Source: Burkholderiales bacterium LSUCC0115
GTDB taxonomy: Bacteria; Pseudomonadota; Gammaproteobacteria; Burkholderiales; Burkholderiaceae_A
Assembly (NCBI GenBank): GCA_009646425.1
Contig: WJBW01000003.1
Coordinates: 124,001 to 188,000 of the forward strand
Length of the DNA: 64,000 bases
Reading direction: 5' to 3'
Positions 33,046 to 43,426 of the stretch are shown here, piece after piece. The translations under genes and the position numbers were made by a program. The notes beneath the pieces are model-generated. The model had not been told where the DNA came from, did no database searches, and was given only the letters and a program-made list of their open reading frames with translations. Numbering within the stretch: the first letter of the stretch is position 1; each line of letters begins with the position of its first letter.

Positions 33046-35337
33046 ATGAAGTTTCGATTCCCCATCGTCATCATTGACGAAGACTTCCGCTCCGAGAACA
33101 CCTCGGGCTTGGGCATCCGCGCCTTGGCCGAGGCTCTTGAAAAAGAGGGGATGGAGGTCTTGGGCGTGACCAGTTACGGAGACCTGGCCCAGTTTGCCCA
33201 GCAGCAGTCCAGGGCCTCTGCCTTCATTCTCTCGATCGACGATGAAGAGTTTGGAGCCGGCAGCAAGGAAGAGGTCACCCATGCCTTGCGCAACCTGCGA
33301 GCCTTTGTCACCGAGATCCGCTTTCGCAATGCCGAGATTCCCATCTACCTCTATGGTGAAACACGGACCTCGCGCCACATCCCAAACGATGTCCTTCGGG
33401 AGCTGCACGGCTTTATTCACATGTTTGAGGACACGCCGGACTTTGTCGCCCGCCACATCATCCGCGAGGCCAAGTCCTATTTAGACTCTCTGGCACCCCC
33501 GTTTTTCAGGGCCATGCTGCACTACGCTCAAGACGGGTCTTACTCCTGGCACTGTCCAGGCCACTCCGGCGGTGTGGCTTTTCTCAAGTCGCCCGTGGGC
33601 CAGATGTTTCACCAGTTCTTCGGCGAGAACATGCTGCGCGCAGACGTCTGCAATGCCGTCGATGAACTGGGCCAGCTGCTCGACCACACCGGCCCAGTGG
33701 CCGATTCTGAGCGCAATGCCGCGCGTATTTTTAATGCAGACCATTGCTTCTTTGTGACCAATGGCACTTCGACGAGTAACAAGGTGGTCTGGCATGCCTC
33801 GGTAGCGCCAGGCGACATTGTTGTGGTCGATCGCAACTGTCACAAGAGCGTGCTGCATGCCATCACCATGACGGGCGCCATCCCGGTTTTTCTCATGCCC
33901 ACCCGCAACCACCTGGGCATCATCGGTCCGATTCCCCTGAGCGAGTTCGACCCCCAGACCATTGAGGCCAAGATCCAGGCCAATCCTTTTGCCAAAGCAG
34001 CCTGGGAGGCGGCCAAGAAGGCCGGCCAGCCCACCAAGCCGCGGATCCTGACTATCACCCAGAGCACCTACGACGGCGTGCTCTACAACGTCGAGATGAT
34101 CAAAGACCAGCTGGGCGATTACATCGACACCCTGCATTTTGATGAGGCTTGGCTACCCCACGCGGCCTTTCATGATTTCTACAAAAACATGCATGCCATC
34201 GGCAAAGACCGTCCGCGTCCAACTGATCCCATCGTGTTCTCGACTCAGTCCACACACAAACTATTGGCTGGCCTGTCGCAGGCCTCGCAGATCTTGGTGC
34301 AAGAGAGTCAGACACGACAGTTGGACCGAGACCTCTTCAACGAGGCCTATCTGATGCACACCTCCACCAGTCCGCAGTACGCCATCATCGCCTCACTGGA
34401 TGTGGCGGCGGCCATGATGGAGCCACCTGGTGGCACCGCTTTGGTCGAGGAGAGCATCGTCGAGGCACTCGACTTTCGTCGCGCCATGCGCAAGGTCGAG
34501 GAAGAGTTCGGCAGCAACGACTGGTGGTTCCAGGTCTGGGGCCCGGAGGATGTTCAGGCCGACTCCGATGGCATGGCTCAGCGTGAACAGTGGGAGCTCG
34601 ACCCCAACGACGAGTGGCACGGCTTTGACCAGCTGGTCCCGGGCTTCAACATGCTCGATCCCATCAAATCAACCGTTGTTACACCTGGCCTGAACATCAA
34701 GGGTGAATTTGCCGAGCGCGGCATCCCAGCGTCGGTGGTGGCCAAGTACCTGGCCGAGCATGGCGTGATCATTGAGAAGACCGGTTTGTACTCCTTCTTC
34801 ATCATGTTCACCATTGGCATCACCAAGGGTCGTTGGAACACGCTGCTGACCGCCCTTCAGCAGTTTAAAGATGACTATGACAAGAACCAGCCCATGTGGC
34901 GGGTGATCCCAGAGTTTTGCGCCAAGCAGCCTCGTTACGAGCGGGTGGGTCTGCGCGACCTCTGTCAGCAGCTTCACGACACCTACAAGGCCTTTGACAT
35001 TGCTCGGCTGACCACCGAGATGTACACCTCGAACATGGAGCCGGCCATGAAGCCGGCCGAGGCCTTCGCCTGCGTGGCCCATCGCAAGACCCAGCGCGTT
35101 CCGATTGATGAGCTCGAAGGCCGCATCACCACCAGTCTGCTCACACCCTATCCGCCGGGCATTCCGCTGCTGATTCCCGGTGAGCGGTTTAACAAAACCA
35201 TCGTGGGTTACCTGCAGTTTGCCCGTGAGTTCAACGCCAAGTTCCCGGGCTTTGAAGCCGATATCCACGGCTTGGTGGAGCAAGAGGTGGATGGCCAGTT
35301 GGCCTATTTTGTCGACTGCGTTCCAGACGACCGTTAA
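33046..35337 (+). CDS. Orn/Lys/Arg decarboxylase (fold type I, inducible class)
   Basis: PLP enzyme of 763 residues with the N-terminal flavodoxin-like wing (PIVIIDEDFRSENTSGLGIRALAEALEKEG), the catalytic domain with the PLP Lys in STQSTHKLLAGLSQAS, and the C-terminal lid (TPYPPGIPLLIPGERF). Acid-inducible lysine, ornithine and arginine decarboxylases share this layout; substrate cannot be assigned by eye. No antiporter gene is adjacent, which argues for a biosynthetic or general polyamine role, not a classical acid-resistance pair. It is divergent from rpoH, with the CIRCE element in between. GAAAGG precedes the ATG. Confidence 0.88.
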   Translation: MKFRFPIVIIDEDFRSENTSGLGIRALAEALEKEGMEVLGVTSYGDLAQFAQQQSRASAFILSIDDEEFGAGSKEEVTHALRNLRAFVTEIRFRNAEIPIYLYGETRTSRHIPNDVLRELHGFIHMFEDTPDFVARHIIREAKSYLDSLAPPFFRAMLHYAQDGSYSWHCPGHSGGVAFLKSPVGQMFHQFFGENMLRADVCNAVDELGQLLDHTGPVADSERNAARIFNADHCFFVTNGTSTSNKVVWHASVAPGDIVVVDRNCHKSVLHAITMTGAIPVFLMPTRNHLGIIGPIPLSEFDPQTIEAKIQANPFAKAAWEAAKKAGQPTKPRILTITQSTYDGVLYNVEMIKDQLGDYIDTLHFDEAWLPHAAFHDFYKNMHAIGKDRPRPTDPIVFSTQSTHKLLAGLSQASQILVQESQTRQLDRDLFNEAYLMHTSTSPQYAIIASLDVAAAMMEPPGGTALVEESIVEALDFRRAMRKVEEEFGSNDWWFQVWGPEDVQADSDGMAQREQWELDPNDEWHGFDQLVPGFNMLDPIKSTVVTPGLNIKGEFAERGIPASVVAKYLAEHGVIIEKTGLYSFFIMFTIGITKGRWNTLLTALQQFKDDYDKNQPMWRVIPEFCAKQPRYERVGLRDLCQQLHDTYKAFDIARLTTEMYTSNMEPAMKPAEAFACVAHRKTQRVPIDELEGRITTSLLTPYPPGIPLLIPGERFNKTIVGYLQFAREFNAKFPGFEADIHGLVEQEVDGQLAYFVDCVPDDR

Positions 35338-35391
35338 AGCGGCTCGCTATCGGATCAGCCGTTGCATCACCAGACGGTTGGTGGTCCGAAC

Positions 35392-36318
35392 CTAGTCGAC
35401 CAGCGCACTTGCAAAAGCGTTGGGGTTGAAGACCTGAAGGTCTTCGATCCCTTCGCCAACCCCTATGTACTGAACCGCAATCGGTTTTTGTGCAGCCAGG
35501 GCCAGCAGGACGCCACCCTTGGCTGTGCCGTCGAGTTTGGTCACCACGAGACCGGTGAGGCCAAGTGCCTCATCGAAGGCCTTGGCCTGAACCAGCGCAT
35601 TCTGACCAGTGCCGCCATCCACCACCAGCCAGATCTCGTGAGGGGCATCGGTCATGGCTTTGGCAACCACGCGTTTGACCTTTTTGAGCTCCTCCATCAG
35701 GTGGAGCTGGGTGGGTAGCCGGCCAGCCGTATCCACAATGACCACATCAGCCCCCCGGGATTGGCCTGCTTTGACCGCATCAAAGGCCACGGCAGCAGGG
35801 TCTCCCTCGGTCTGGGAGATGACATCGACCCTGTTGCGTTCTCCCCAGGTCATCAGCTGTTCGCGAGCGGCAGCTCGAAAGGTGTCGCCGGCGGCCAGCA
35901 CCACCTTCTGGCCCTCGGCCTTGAATTGGTGGGCCAGCTTGCCAATGCTGGTGGTCTTGCCAGCACCGTTGACCCCTACGACCATGATGACCCTGGGGCT
36001 TGGCGGCTGATCGCTGACAGGCAGGGGGGGCGCAACGCCGCGAAGGCGATCGGCCAGGAGGCTGGCCAGCCGCTGGCGAAGACCATCGGGCCCGGCCTGT
36101 TGATCGACCGGCTGTTGTTTGAGCGAAGCCCGCAACTCGGCCACAATCTGAGCGCTGTTTTGGGCCCCTGCATCGGCCATGATCAGAGCGGATTCGACCT
36201 CTTCGAACCAGTCCTCATCGACCACGGGTCGACCCATCAGGCGACTGAGCTGATCTCGGGTTTTGGTCAGGCCAGACTTTAGCCGGGACAGCCCTGGTAT
36301 GTTCAGGAAACCAATCAT
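35392..36318 (-). CDS. ftsY: Signal recognition particle receptor FtsY (short form)
   Basis: SRP-dependent GTPase that docks ribosomes at the membrane. The NG domain is complete: GVNGAGKTTSIGKLA, DTFRAAAREQL, VDTAGRLPTQ and TKLDGTAKGG. At 308 residues the protein lacks the acidic A domain of enterobacterial FtsY; only an amphipathic N-terminal helix (GLSRLKSGLTKTRDQLSRLMG) remains for membrane targeting. It is divergent from two M16 peptidase genes, as in other Burkholderiales. Confidence 0.94.
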   Translation of the reverse strand: MIGFLNIPGLSRLKSGLTKTRDQLSRLMGRPVVDEDWFEEVESALIMADAGAQNSAQIVAELRASLKQQPVDQQAGPDGLRQRLASLLADRLRGVAPPLPVSDQPPSPRVIMVVGVNGAGKTTSIGKLAHQFKAEGQKVVLAAGDTFRAAAREQLMTWGERNRVDVISQTEGDPAAVAFDAVKAGQSRGADVVIVDTAGRLPTQLHLMEELKKVKRVVAKAMTDAPHEIWLVVDGGTGQNALVQAKAFDEALGLTGLVVTKLDGTAKGGVLLALAAQKPIAVQYIGVGEGIEDLQVFNPNAFASALVD

Positions 36319-36339
36319 GAGAGACTCAGTCTTCTAGGT

Positions 36340-37773
36340 ATGCAAAACACAATGATTCGACTCCCCGCCATTTTAGGCCTTGTGGCCGCTAGCCTGCTGA
36401 CACTGGCCAGCACCAGCTGGGCTGCTGCGACCACTGCCTCACCCACACTGGACAAGACCCTGCCCAACGGCCTTCGTGTGATTGTCTACGAAGACAACCG
36501 CGCCCCCACGGCGCTTCACATGGTCTGGCTGCGGGCAGGCTCCATGGATGAGTCAACCGGCAAGACTGGGCTGGCGCACGTCCTGGAGCACATGATGTTC
36601 AAGGGTACCAAGACCCTGGGCCCTGGCGAGTTCAGCAGAAGAGTCGCTGCGCTGGGTGGGCGTGAGAACGCCTTCACCTCCAAGGAATACACCGCCTACT
36701 TTCAGCAGATTCACAAAGATGCCTTGTTCGAGGTCATGACGCTCGAGGCTGACCGCATGCAAAACCTGGTGATCAGCGACGAGGAGTTCGCCAAAGAAAT
36801 CAAAGTGGTCATGGAGGAGCGCCGCCTGCGCACCGATGACAGCCCGTCGGGTTTGGCCTACGAGGCCCTGATGGCTCACGCCTTTGTCGCCTCGCCGGTT
36901 CGGGCCCCCATCATTGGCTGGATGAGCGACCTCGAGTCGCTGACCGCTCAAGACGCCCGAGACTGGTATGCCAGTTGGTACGCACCAAACAATGCCACCG
37001 TGATTGTGGCTGGCGATGTTAAGGCCCAGCAGGTCTATGACAAGGTGGTGTCGCTGTATGCCGACTGGCAGCGCAAGCCCTTGCCGCTGGCCCGTCCACA
37101 GCAGGAGCCGGCCCAGATCGGCTCACGTCACGTCAAGGTATCGGCGCCAGCTGAAAACCCTTTTTTCATCAAGGCCTGGAAGGCGCCCACCTGGACGGCA
37201 GCCGATGGCCCCATGAACCCGTCCAATGAAAAGGCCCGGGACATCGTGGCCTTGTCGGTGCTGTCCACACTCTTTGACAATGCTGACTTTGGTCGACTGA
37301 CCAAGCGACTGGTACGTGACTCTCGCAGGGCTCTGTCAGTTGGGCTAGAGGCCGATGGGGTATCCCGAGGTCCAGGCTTGGTCATGCTACAGGCCACCCC
37401 CTCACCTGGTGTTCCGATAGCGGATATTGAGCGGGACTTTGTTGCGGAGTTGGCTATGCTGGTCTCACAGGGCATCTCAAACGATGAAGTCGACATCATT
37501 CGACGGCAGGCCAAGGCGGCAGAGGTCTACCGACTGGATTCCTTGTTTTCCAGGGCCATGGAGGCAGGCCGTTTGGTGACGGCTGGACGCCCTTTGCAGG
37601 ACTCGGCCGACTGGCTCACGATGCTTGATGCCGTGACCGCAGAGGACTTGCAGCGTGTCGCCCTCAAATACTTCGTGGAAAACCAGGCCACGGTCGTCGA
37701 ACTGAAACCTCTGCCGGTGAACTTGGCCAGTCAGCCCAGACGAGGCTTTGGCGCCAACCTTCTTCGGCACTGA
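36340..37773 (+). CDS. M16 family zinc metallopeptidase (catalytic subunit)
   Basis: Periplasmic peptidase of 477 residues with a signal peptide (ILGLVAASLLTLASTSWAAA). The inverted zinc motif HxxEH is at residues 80-84 (HVLEH), followed by the distal Glu in EIKVVMEERRLRTDD and the C-terminal M16_C domain. It starts 22 bp from divergent ftsY and is followed 18 bp later by a homologue without the zinc motif. The two probably form an active/inactive heterodimer, as in other two-gene M16 systems. The substrate is unknown. Confidence 0.9.
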   Translation: MQNTMIRLPAILGLVAASLLTLASTSWAAATTASPTLDKTLPNGLRVIVYEDNRAPTALHMVWLRAGSMDESTGKTGLAHVLEHMMFKGTKTLGPGEFSRRVAALGGRENAFTSKEYTAYFQQIHKDALFEVMTLEADRMQNLVISDEEFAKEIKVVMEERRLRTDDSPSGLAYEALMAHAFVASPVRAPIIGWMSDLESLTAQDARDWYASWYAPNNATVIVAGDVKAQQVYDKVVSLYADWQRKPLPLARPQQEPAQIGSRHVKVSAPAENPFFIKAWKAPTWTAADGPMNPSNEKARDIVALSVLSTLFDNADFGRLTKRLVRDSRRALSVGLEADGVSRGPGLVMLQATPSPGVPIADIERDFVAELAMLVSQGISNDEVDIIRRQAKAAEVYRLDSLFSRAMEAGRLVTAGRPLQDSADWLTMLDAVTAEDLQRVALKYFVENQATVVELKPLPVNLASQPRRGFGANLLRH

Positions 37774-37791
37774 TCCAAGGGCAACTAAGCG

Positions 37792-39294
37792 ATGAAACAG
37801 TTTCGAGTGTTGGTTTCCAAATGGTCCGCAATGGCCCTGGCCTGTCTTGTCCTGGGTCAGGCGGCCCAGGCTGAGCAACAGCGCATTCAGCAATTCACCA
37901 CGGCCCAGGGCATTCCTGTCTGGTTTGTCCAGGCCAACAACATTCCCATGGTGGACCTGGCCATTGACATCGATGCTGGCAGCCGATGGGACCCTCAGGG
38001 CCTAGAGGGGCTCTCTTCGCTCACTACGGACATCGCCTCTCGGGCCGTCACCGAGATCGGTGATCGACCGGCACTGAACGAAGAGGCTTTGGGCAAAGCC
38101 ATGGCCAGGCTGGCCATTCAACGCAGCGAGTCCACCACTTCGGATCGCGTCACGCTCAAGTTTCGATTTCTCTCCGACCCCTCTGTGGTGGCCCCGGCCA
38201 GCCTGCTGATTGCCCAGCAACTGGCCAGACCGGCCTTCGAGACTAGCACCTTTGAGCGGGAGCGTGATCGCAGCCTGGCAGCCCTCAAGGATCAGCTCAC
38301 CCAGCCGCAGTCTTTGGCGACGCGGGCACTTTGGCATTCGATTTATCGAGGCCACCCCTACGGTCGAAATCCGACCATCGCCTCTCTTCGGGGTATTCAG
38401 GCGCAAGCCCTTCGGGGCTTTTATGAGCGGTTCTGGCTGCCCTCACGCATGACGGTCTCCATGGTGGGCGACCTGTCCTTGGACCAGGCCCGCAGCCTGT
38501 TAGACCAGATCTTCAACCCTCTGGCGGCATCCCTGGCCCAGCGTGAGAACGCGGCCTCCGGCTCGGTGAGCGCCTCGCCGACAGTGAAAGCCAGCACTCG
38601 CAACCGAGTGGAGCCCCGCTGGCCCAGAGCCCTGCCGGCCGTGCCTTGGACGGAGGGTCGTCGGCTGAACATCAACCATCCCGCCAGCCAGGCCCACATC
38701 TGGCTGGGCCTGCCGCTGATGGCGCGCGGCGAGCATGCCGATTACTTCCCGATGTTGGTGGCCAATCACATCCTCGGTGGTGGTGGCTTTACCTCTCGGT
38801 TGACCCATGAGGTGAGGGAGAAAAGAGGCCTGTCTTACAGCGTCTTCTCGGCCTTTCAACCTCAGGCTCAGACCGGACCCTTCTTCATCGGGCTGCAGAC
38901 CTCACGAGACAATGCGGAGCAGGCTCTGGTCATCGTTCGGCAGACCCTGATGGAATTCATTGAAAATGGCCCCACCCGCGAGGAGCTCGAGGCCGCCAAA
39001 AAGAATCTGGCCGGCGGGTTTGCACTCCGTCTGGACACCAACCGCAAGCTGCTGGACAACCTCTCTCAGATGGCCTTCTACAAACTGTCTCCGGACTATT
39101 TGGATAACTGGACCAAATCCATTCAGTCGGTGACGTCTGCTCAGGTGAGAGATGTCTTGCACCGTCGACTCCGCATGGATCGCCTCAACACCGTGGTGGT
39201 CGCTGGCGGTGCTCAGCCAGAGGCGGCGGATGCCAGTGCAGCGACAGCCGAGACCGCTCCGCCTGCGGCGGACAACGGCACCGTCCAGCAGTAG
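37792..39294 (+). CDS. M16 family peptidase-like protein (non-catalytic partner)
   Basis: Homologue of the upstream peptidase, 500 residues, with a signal peptide (MALACLVLGQAAQA). The HxxEH motif is replaced (GLEGLSSLTTDIASRAV), so it cannot bind zinc in the same way. The substrate-binding GGGFTSRLTHEVREKRGLSYSV motif, which the catalytic partner has in reduced form, is intact here. An Ala-rich tail (EAADASAATAETAPPAADNG) ends the protein. The rsmD gene begins 7 bp downstream. Confidence 0.88.
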   Translation: MKQFRVLVSKWSAMALACLVLGQAAQAEQQRIQQFTTAQGIPVWFVQANNIPMVDLAIDIDAGSRWDPQGLEGLSSLTTDIASRAVTEIGDRPALNEEALGKAMARLAIQRSESTTSDRVTLKFRFLSDPSVVAPASLLIAQQLARPAFETSTFERERDRSLAALKDQLTQPQSLATRALWHSIYRGHPYGRNPTIASLRGIQAQALRGFYERFWLPSRMTVSMVGDLSLDQARSLLDQIFNPLAASLAQRENAASGSVSASPTVKASTRNRVEPRWPRALPAVPWTEGRRLNINHPASQAHIWLGLPLMARGEHADYFPMLVANHILGGGGFTSRLTHEVREKRGLSYSVFSAFQPQAQTGPFFIGLQTSRDNAEQALVIVRQTLMEFIENGPTREELEAAKKNLAGGFALRLDTNRKLLDNLSQMAFYKLSPDYLDNWTKSIQSVTSAQVRDVLHRRLRMDRLNTVVVAGGAQPEAADASAATAETAPPAADNGTVQQ

Positions 39295-39301
39295 CATTCG
39301 C

Positions 39302-39874
39302 ATGGGGCAGGTCCGCATCATCGGGGGTCTCTGGAAGCGATCCGTGCTCCGCGTCGTCGACCGGCCAGGTCTTCGGCCTACACCCGACCGAGTTCGCGAG
39401 ACCCTGTTTAACTGGATCGAGTCCTGGGCCCAGACGCCGCTCATACAGAGTCGAGTCTGTGATGTCTTTGCGGGGACCGGTGCGCTGGCCTTTGAGGCTG
39501 CCTCGCGCGGCGCTGCTTCAGTGATCGCCCTCGAGTCTGACGCCCTTGCTGCCAAGGAGATCACCCAGGCGGTAGACCGACTGGGGGCCAACAACCTGAA
39601 AGTGCTCAAGACCGATGCCCTGTCGTTTCTGGCTCGTCAGCCAGCCAATAGCTTTGACCTGGTTTTTCTAGACCCACCCTTCGGCCAGGGCCTTTTGGCG
39701 AAAGGATTGGCTGCCGCCAAGGCAGTTCTCAGCGCCCAAGGGATGGTCCACGTCGAGGGAGAGAGGCCCTGGCGCGAGCTGCTCACCCCGGAGCAGCAGG
39801 CCGGCTGGCTAGAGCAGCGCAGTGCCAAAGCGGGCGCAGTTCACCATGCCTTGCTATCCTTAGAGCCCAATTAA
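39302..39874 (+). CDS. rsmD: 16S rRNA (guanine(966)-N2)-methyltransferase
   Basis: Methylates G966 of 16S rRNA on assembling 30S subunits. The 190-residue protein has [10 protein letters not shown] at the start, the SAM motif [19 protein letters not shown], and the catalytic DPPF ([11 protein letters not shown]). ATG 39302 gives the usual family length; a frame reaching back to 39152 runs inside the M16 gene. coaD follows after 26 bp, a pairing conserved in most proteobacteria. Confidence 0.94.
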   Translation: MGQVRIIGGLWKRSVLRVVDRPGLRPTPDRVRETLFNWIESWAQTPLIQSRVCDVFAGTGALAFEAASRGAASVIALESDALAAKEITQAVDRLGANNLKVLKTDALSFLARQPANSFDLVFLDPPFGQGLLAKGLAAAKAVLSAQGMVHVEGERPWRELLTPEQQAGWLEQRSAKAGAVHHALLSLEPN

Positions 39875-39900
39875 AAACAACAAGGGGGGAGGCAAGCCCC

Positions 39901-40651
<751 letters not shown>

Positions 40652-40823
40652 CACCAGGCCAGATTTTGGCGAACAGGGCTTGGCGAAGTTGGCGATGGCC
40701 GATGAACTTTGAGCTTTGCGCCGCAAAGCGAGAGTGAAGAGGTCACGCCAACGAGCCCAAGTCCCAGGAATCAGAGGAGGCGCTGGCCACGAGCCGTGGC
40801 CCGGCCGGCTCAAAAGAGACGGC

Positions 40824-41915
40824 CTAGACGTTAAACCGGAAGTGCATCACGTCTCCATCCTTCACGATGTACTCCTTGCCCTCCAGCCGCATCTTGCCCG
40901 CCTCTTTCGCGCCCTGCTCACCCTTGCAGGCGATGAAGTCATCGAAGGCGATGACCTCTGCCCGAATAAAGCCTTTTTCAAAATCGGTGTGAATCACGCC
41001 AGCGGCCTGTGGGGCAGTGGCGCCGACTCGAACGGTCCAGGCCCGGACCTCTTTCACACCGGCGGTGAAATAGGTCTGTAGACCCAGCAGACCAAAGGCG
41101 GCACGGATCAACCGGTTCAGTCCTGGTTCTGCCATGCCCATGTCTGACAGAAACACGGCCTTGTCTTCGTCTGGCATATCGGCGATCTCCGCCTCGATGG
41201 CTGCGCAGATGGCGACGACAGGGGCCTTCTGAGCGGCAGCATAGTCGCGCAGCCGATTCAGGTGAGCGTTGTTCTCAAAGCCCCCTTCGGAGACGTTGGC
41301 GACAAACATCGCCGGCTTGGCAGTGATAAAGAAAAAGGGGCGAATCAGAGCGAGCTCTTCCGGCTCGAGTCCAAGGCCGCGGACAGGTTTGGCCTGGTTG
41401 AGCTGCGCCTGGCATTTCTCTAAAACGGTCAAGAGCTTGGCAGCTTCTTTGTCACCTGAGCGAGCGAGCTTCTGGACCTTCACGATCTGTTTGTCGACAC
41501 CCGCCAGATCGGCCAACGCCAATTCGGTCTCGATGGTTTCAATGTCGGCCAGGGGATCCACTTTGCCGTTCACGTGGATGACGTTGTCGTCCTCAAAGCA
41601 GCGAACCACATTCACGATGGCATCGGTCTCGCGGATGTTGGCCAGGAATTGGTTGCCCAGGCCCTCACCTTTTGAGGCGCCTGCGACCAGTCCGGCAATG
41701 TCGACGAACTCTACGGTGGCCGGCAGGATGCGCTCGGGCGAGACAATCTGCGCCAGCTGGGCCAGCCGAGGATCGGGTAATTCAACGATGCCGGTATTGG
41801 GTTCGATGGTGCAGAAGGGGTAGTTCTCGGCCGCAATGCCTGCCTTGGTCAGTGCATTAAACAGGGTGCTCTTGCCTACATTGGGCAGGCCAACGATTCC
41901 GCATTGAAGTGACAC
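40824..41915 (-). CDS. ychF: Redox-regulated ATPase YchF (Obg family)
   Basis: Ribosome-associated P-loop NTPase of 363 residues (also known as EngD/OLA1). The G1 motif is [16 protein letters not shown]3 is [14 protein letters not shown], and the altered G4 NMSE-like region (here [13 protein letters not shown]) accounts for ATP preference. A C-terminal TGS domain ends in [15 protein letters not shown]. It is the last gene of the prs-rplY-pth-ychF cluster, 24 bp after pth. Confidence 0.95.
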   Translation of the reverse strand: MSLQCGIVGLPNVGKSTLFNALTKAGIAAENYPFCTIEPNTGIVELPDPRLAQLAQIVSPERILPATVEFVDIAGLVAGASKGEGLGNQFLANIRETDAIVNVVRCFEDDNVIHVNGKVDPLADIETIETELALADLAGVDKQIVKVQKLARSGDKEAAKLLTVLEKCQAQLNQAKPVRGLGLEPEELALIRPFFFITAKPAMFVANVSEGGFENNAHLNRLRDYAAAQKAPVVAICAAIEAEIADMPDEDKAVFLSDMGMAEPGLNRLIRAAFGLLGLQTYFTAGVKEVRAWTVRVGATAPQAAGVIHTDFEKGFIRAEVIAFDDFIACKGEQGAKEAGKMRLEGKEYIVKDGDVMHFRFNV

Positions 41916-41939
41916 GTTAGTTCCTTGTGATGGGTTTTG

Positions 41940-42530
41940 TCATGGGTTGGGTGCGTGCAAGACGCGTTGGGCTGCCGCAAAGTCGCCTCGGACCAGTGTG
42001 GCCAACTCCTTCAGGCAACGATCCAGGGCTCTCTCAATCTCAATCGTCTCATCGACGCCAGGTCGGTGCAGTACAAAGTCAGCGACCTCCTGCCGTAGGT
42101 GCAGGGTACGGGGGTGTCCGATGCCCAGTCGTAGGCGCCAAAAATCGGGGCTACCAAGGCTGGTTGCAATGTCTCGAACGCCGTTGTGACCGCCGTGACC
42201 ACCACCCTGTTTGAGTCGAATTTCGCCCGGCGCAATGTCCAACTCGTCGTGGACCACCAATAGTTCTTCTGGCGCGAGCCGATAGAAATGAGCCAGGGCT
42301 GCAGTCGCCAGACCAGAGCGGTTCATGAAGGTCTGCGGCTTGACCAGCCAGCAGCCAGCTGCAGGCCCCGCAGTCGGTTTGGTCACCTCGGCCTGAAATT
42401 TCTGCTCGCGCTGCCAGCTGCAGGCCTGTTGGCGTGCAAGGGCGTCGACCAGCCAAAAGCCCACGTTGTGACGGGTGGCTTCGTACTGAGGACCGGGATT
42501 TCCCAGGCCAATGATCGCGCGAATGGACAT
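41940..42530 (-). CDS. pth: Peptidyl-tRNA hydrolase
   Basis: Releases tRNA from prematurely dropped peptidyl-tRNAs. The 196-residue protein has [22 protein letters not shown] with the catalytic His (about residue 21), FMNRSG and [26 protein letters not shown], all family signatures. It follows rplY after 140 bp and precedes ychF, the standard bacterial order. Confidence 0.96.
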   Translation of the reverse strand: MSIRAIIGLGNPGPQYEATRHNVGFWLVDALARQQACSWQREQKFQAEVTKPTAGPAAGCWLVKPQTFMNRSGLATAALAHFYRLAPEELLVVHDELDIAPGEIRLKQGGGHGGHNGVRDIATSLGSPDFWRLRLGIGHPRTLHLRQEVADFVLHRPGVDETIEIERALDRCLKELATLVRGDFAAAQRVLHAPNP

Positions 42531-42670
42531 GGTCTATTGTGGCCGAGGCACCTTAAAAAATTTGGGCCCACGAGACAAACATGTTGGACATGTCTGCATC
42601 ATGAGCCCAGTCAGGTGCCTGAAGCGATGGAGCCCGTCGACATCAACGGGCCCAGTCAGGCGACCCGGGT

Positions 42671-43303
42671 TTAGGCTGCCGGGGCCGCAGGGGCACCAGC
42701 TGCCGGAGCAGCGTCGTCAGCAGCCGAGCCACCCACCTTGGCGGCGGTGGCCACCACGGGGTTGTCCTGACCGTGCAGCACGATGGTCACGCCGGCTGGC
42801 AGCTTGATGTCATTGATGTGAATGGAATGACCGATGGTCAGGCCAGACAAATCAACTTCGATGAAGCTGGGCAGGTCTTTGGGCAGGCAGCTGACCTCGA
42901 CTTCGTTGAGCACGTGGTTGATCACGGCGCCATCAAGCTTGACGGCGGGGCAAGACTCTTGGCCAACAAAGTGCAGGGGCACTTTGGTGTGCAGGGCCGT
43001 ATTGGCGTCAACGCGCTGAAAATCAATGTGCAGAACCAGGGGCTTGTAGGCGTGCATCTGGAAGTCACGCAGCAGAACCTGTTCGGATTTGCCGTCGAGT
43101 TCCAGATCCAGAATGGATGAGTGGAAAGACTCAACCTTCAGGGCCAGCAGAATTGGGTTGTGGTCCATCTCGATGGACACGGCCTCACCTTTACCGCCAT
43201 AGACAATGCCTGGCAGTTTGCCATTACGACGCAGGAAGCGGCTCGCACTCGAACCCTGGGTCGAACGGCGGGTGGCGACCACTTTGGTGGTGGAAAACTT
43301 CAT
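42671..43303 (-). CDS. rplY: 50S ribosomal protein L25 (CTC type)
   Basis: Binds 5S rRNA. The 210-residue protein has the L25 domain ([19 protein letters not shown]) and the additional beta-rich TL5 domain ([28 protein letters not shown]), so it is the general-stress CTC form. An Ala/Pro-rich tail ends the protein. It lies 123 bp after prs. An imperfect inverted repeat, CCTCTA with TAGAGG, occurs in the upstream spacer and might act in prs termination or leader folding. Confidence 0.95.
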   Translation of the reverse strand: MKFSTTKVVATRRSTQGSSASRFLRRNGKLPGIVYGGKGEAVSIEMDHNPILLALKVESFHSSILDLELDGKSEQVLLRDFQMHAYKPLVLHIDFQRVDANTALHTKVPLHFVGQESCPAVKLDGAVINHVLNEVEVSCLPKDLPSFIEVDLSGLTIGHSIHINDIKLPAGVTIVLHGQDNPVVATAAKVGGSAADDAAPAAGAPAAPAA

Positions 43304-43393
43304 AGCGCACTCCGCAAAAAATAGATGAATGGGCCTCTAAGCCGCGACCAGCCTAGAGGTTAGCCCGCTACTTTAGCATGAAAGAGACGGCTG

Positions 43394-43411
43394 ACTGGCC
43401 CGGCAGGGCCA
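43394..43411 (-). terminator. Possible hairpin terminator or attenuator between prs and rplY
   Basis: A perfect 7-bp stem, CTGGCCC with GGGCCAG, around a 4-nt loop lies about 15 nt after the prs stop. Read on the minus strand it is followed by a pyrimidine-rich stretch containing CTCTTT but no clean T run, so termination may be partial. Confidence 0.4.
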
Positions 43412-43426
43412 GGGCTGGACGGGGTG

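Noticed and set aside
35345-35385. Hairpin CACCA/TGGTG after the decarboxylase gene as a terminator
   Set aside because: Only 5 bp of stem, no T tract; too weak to call.
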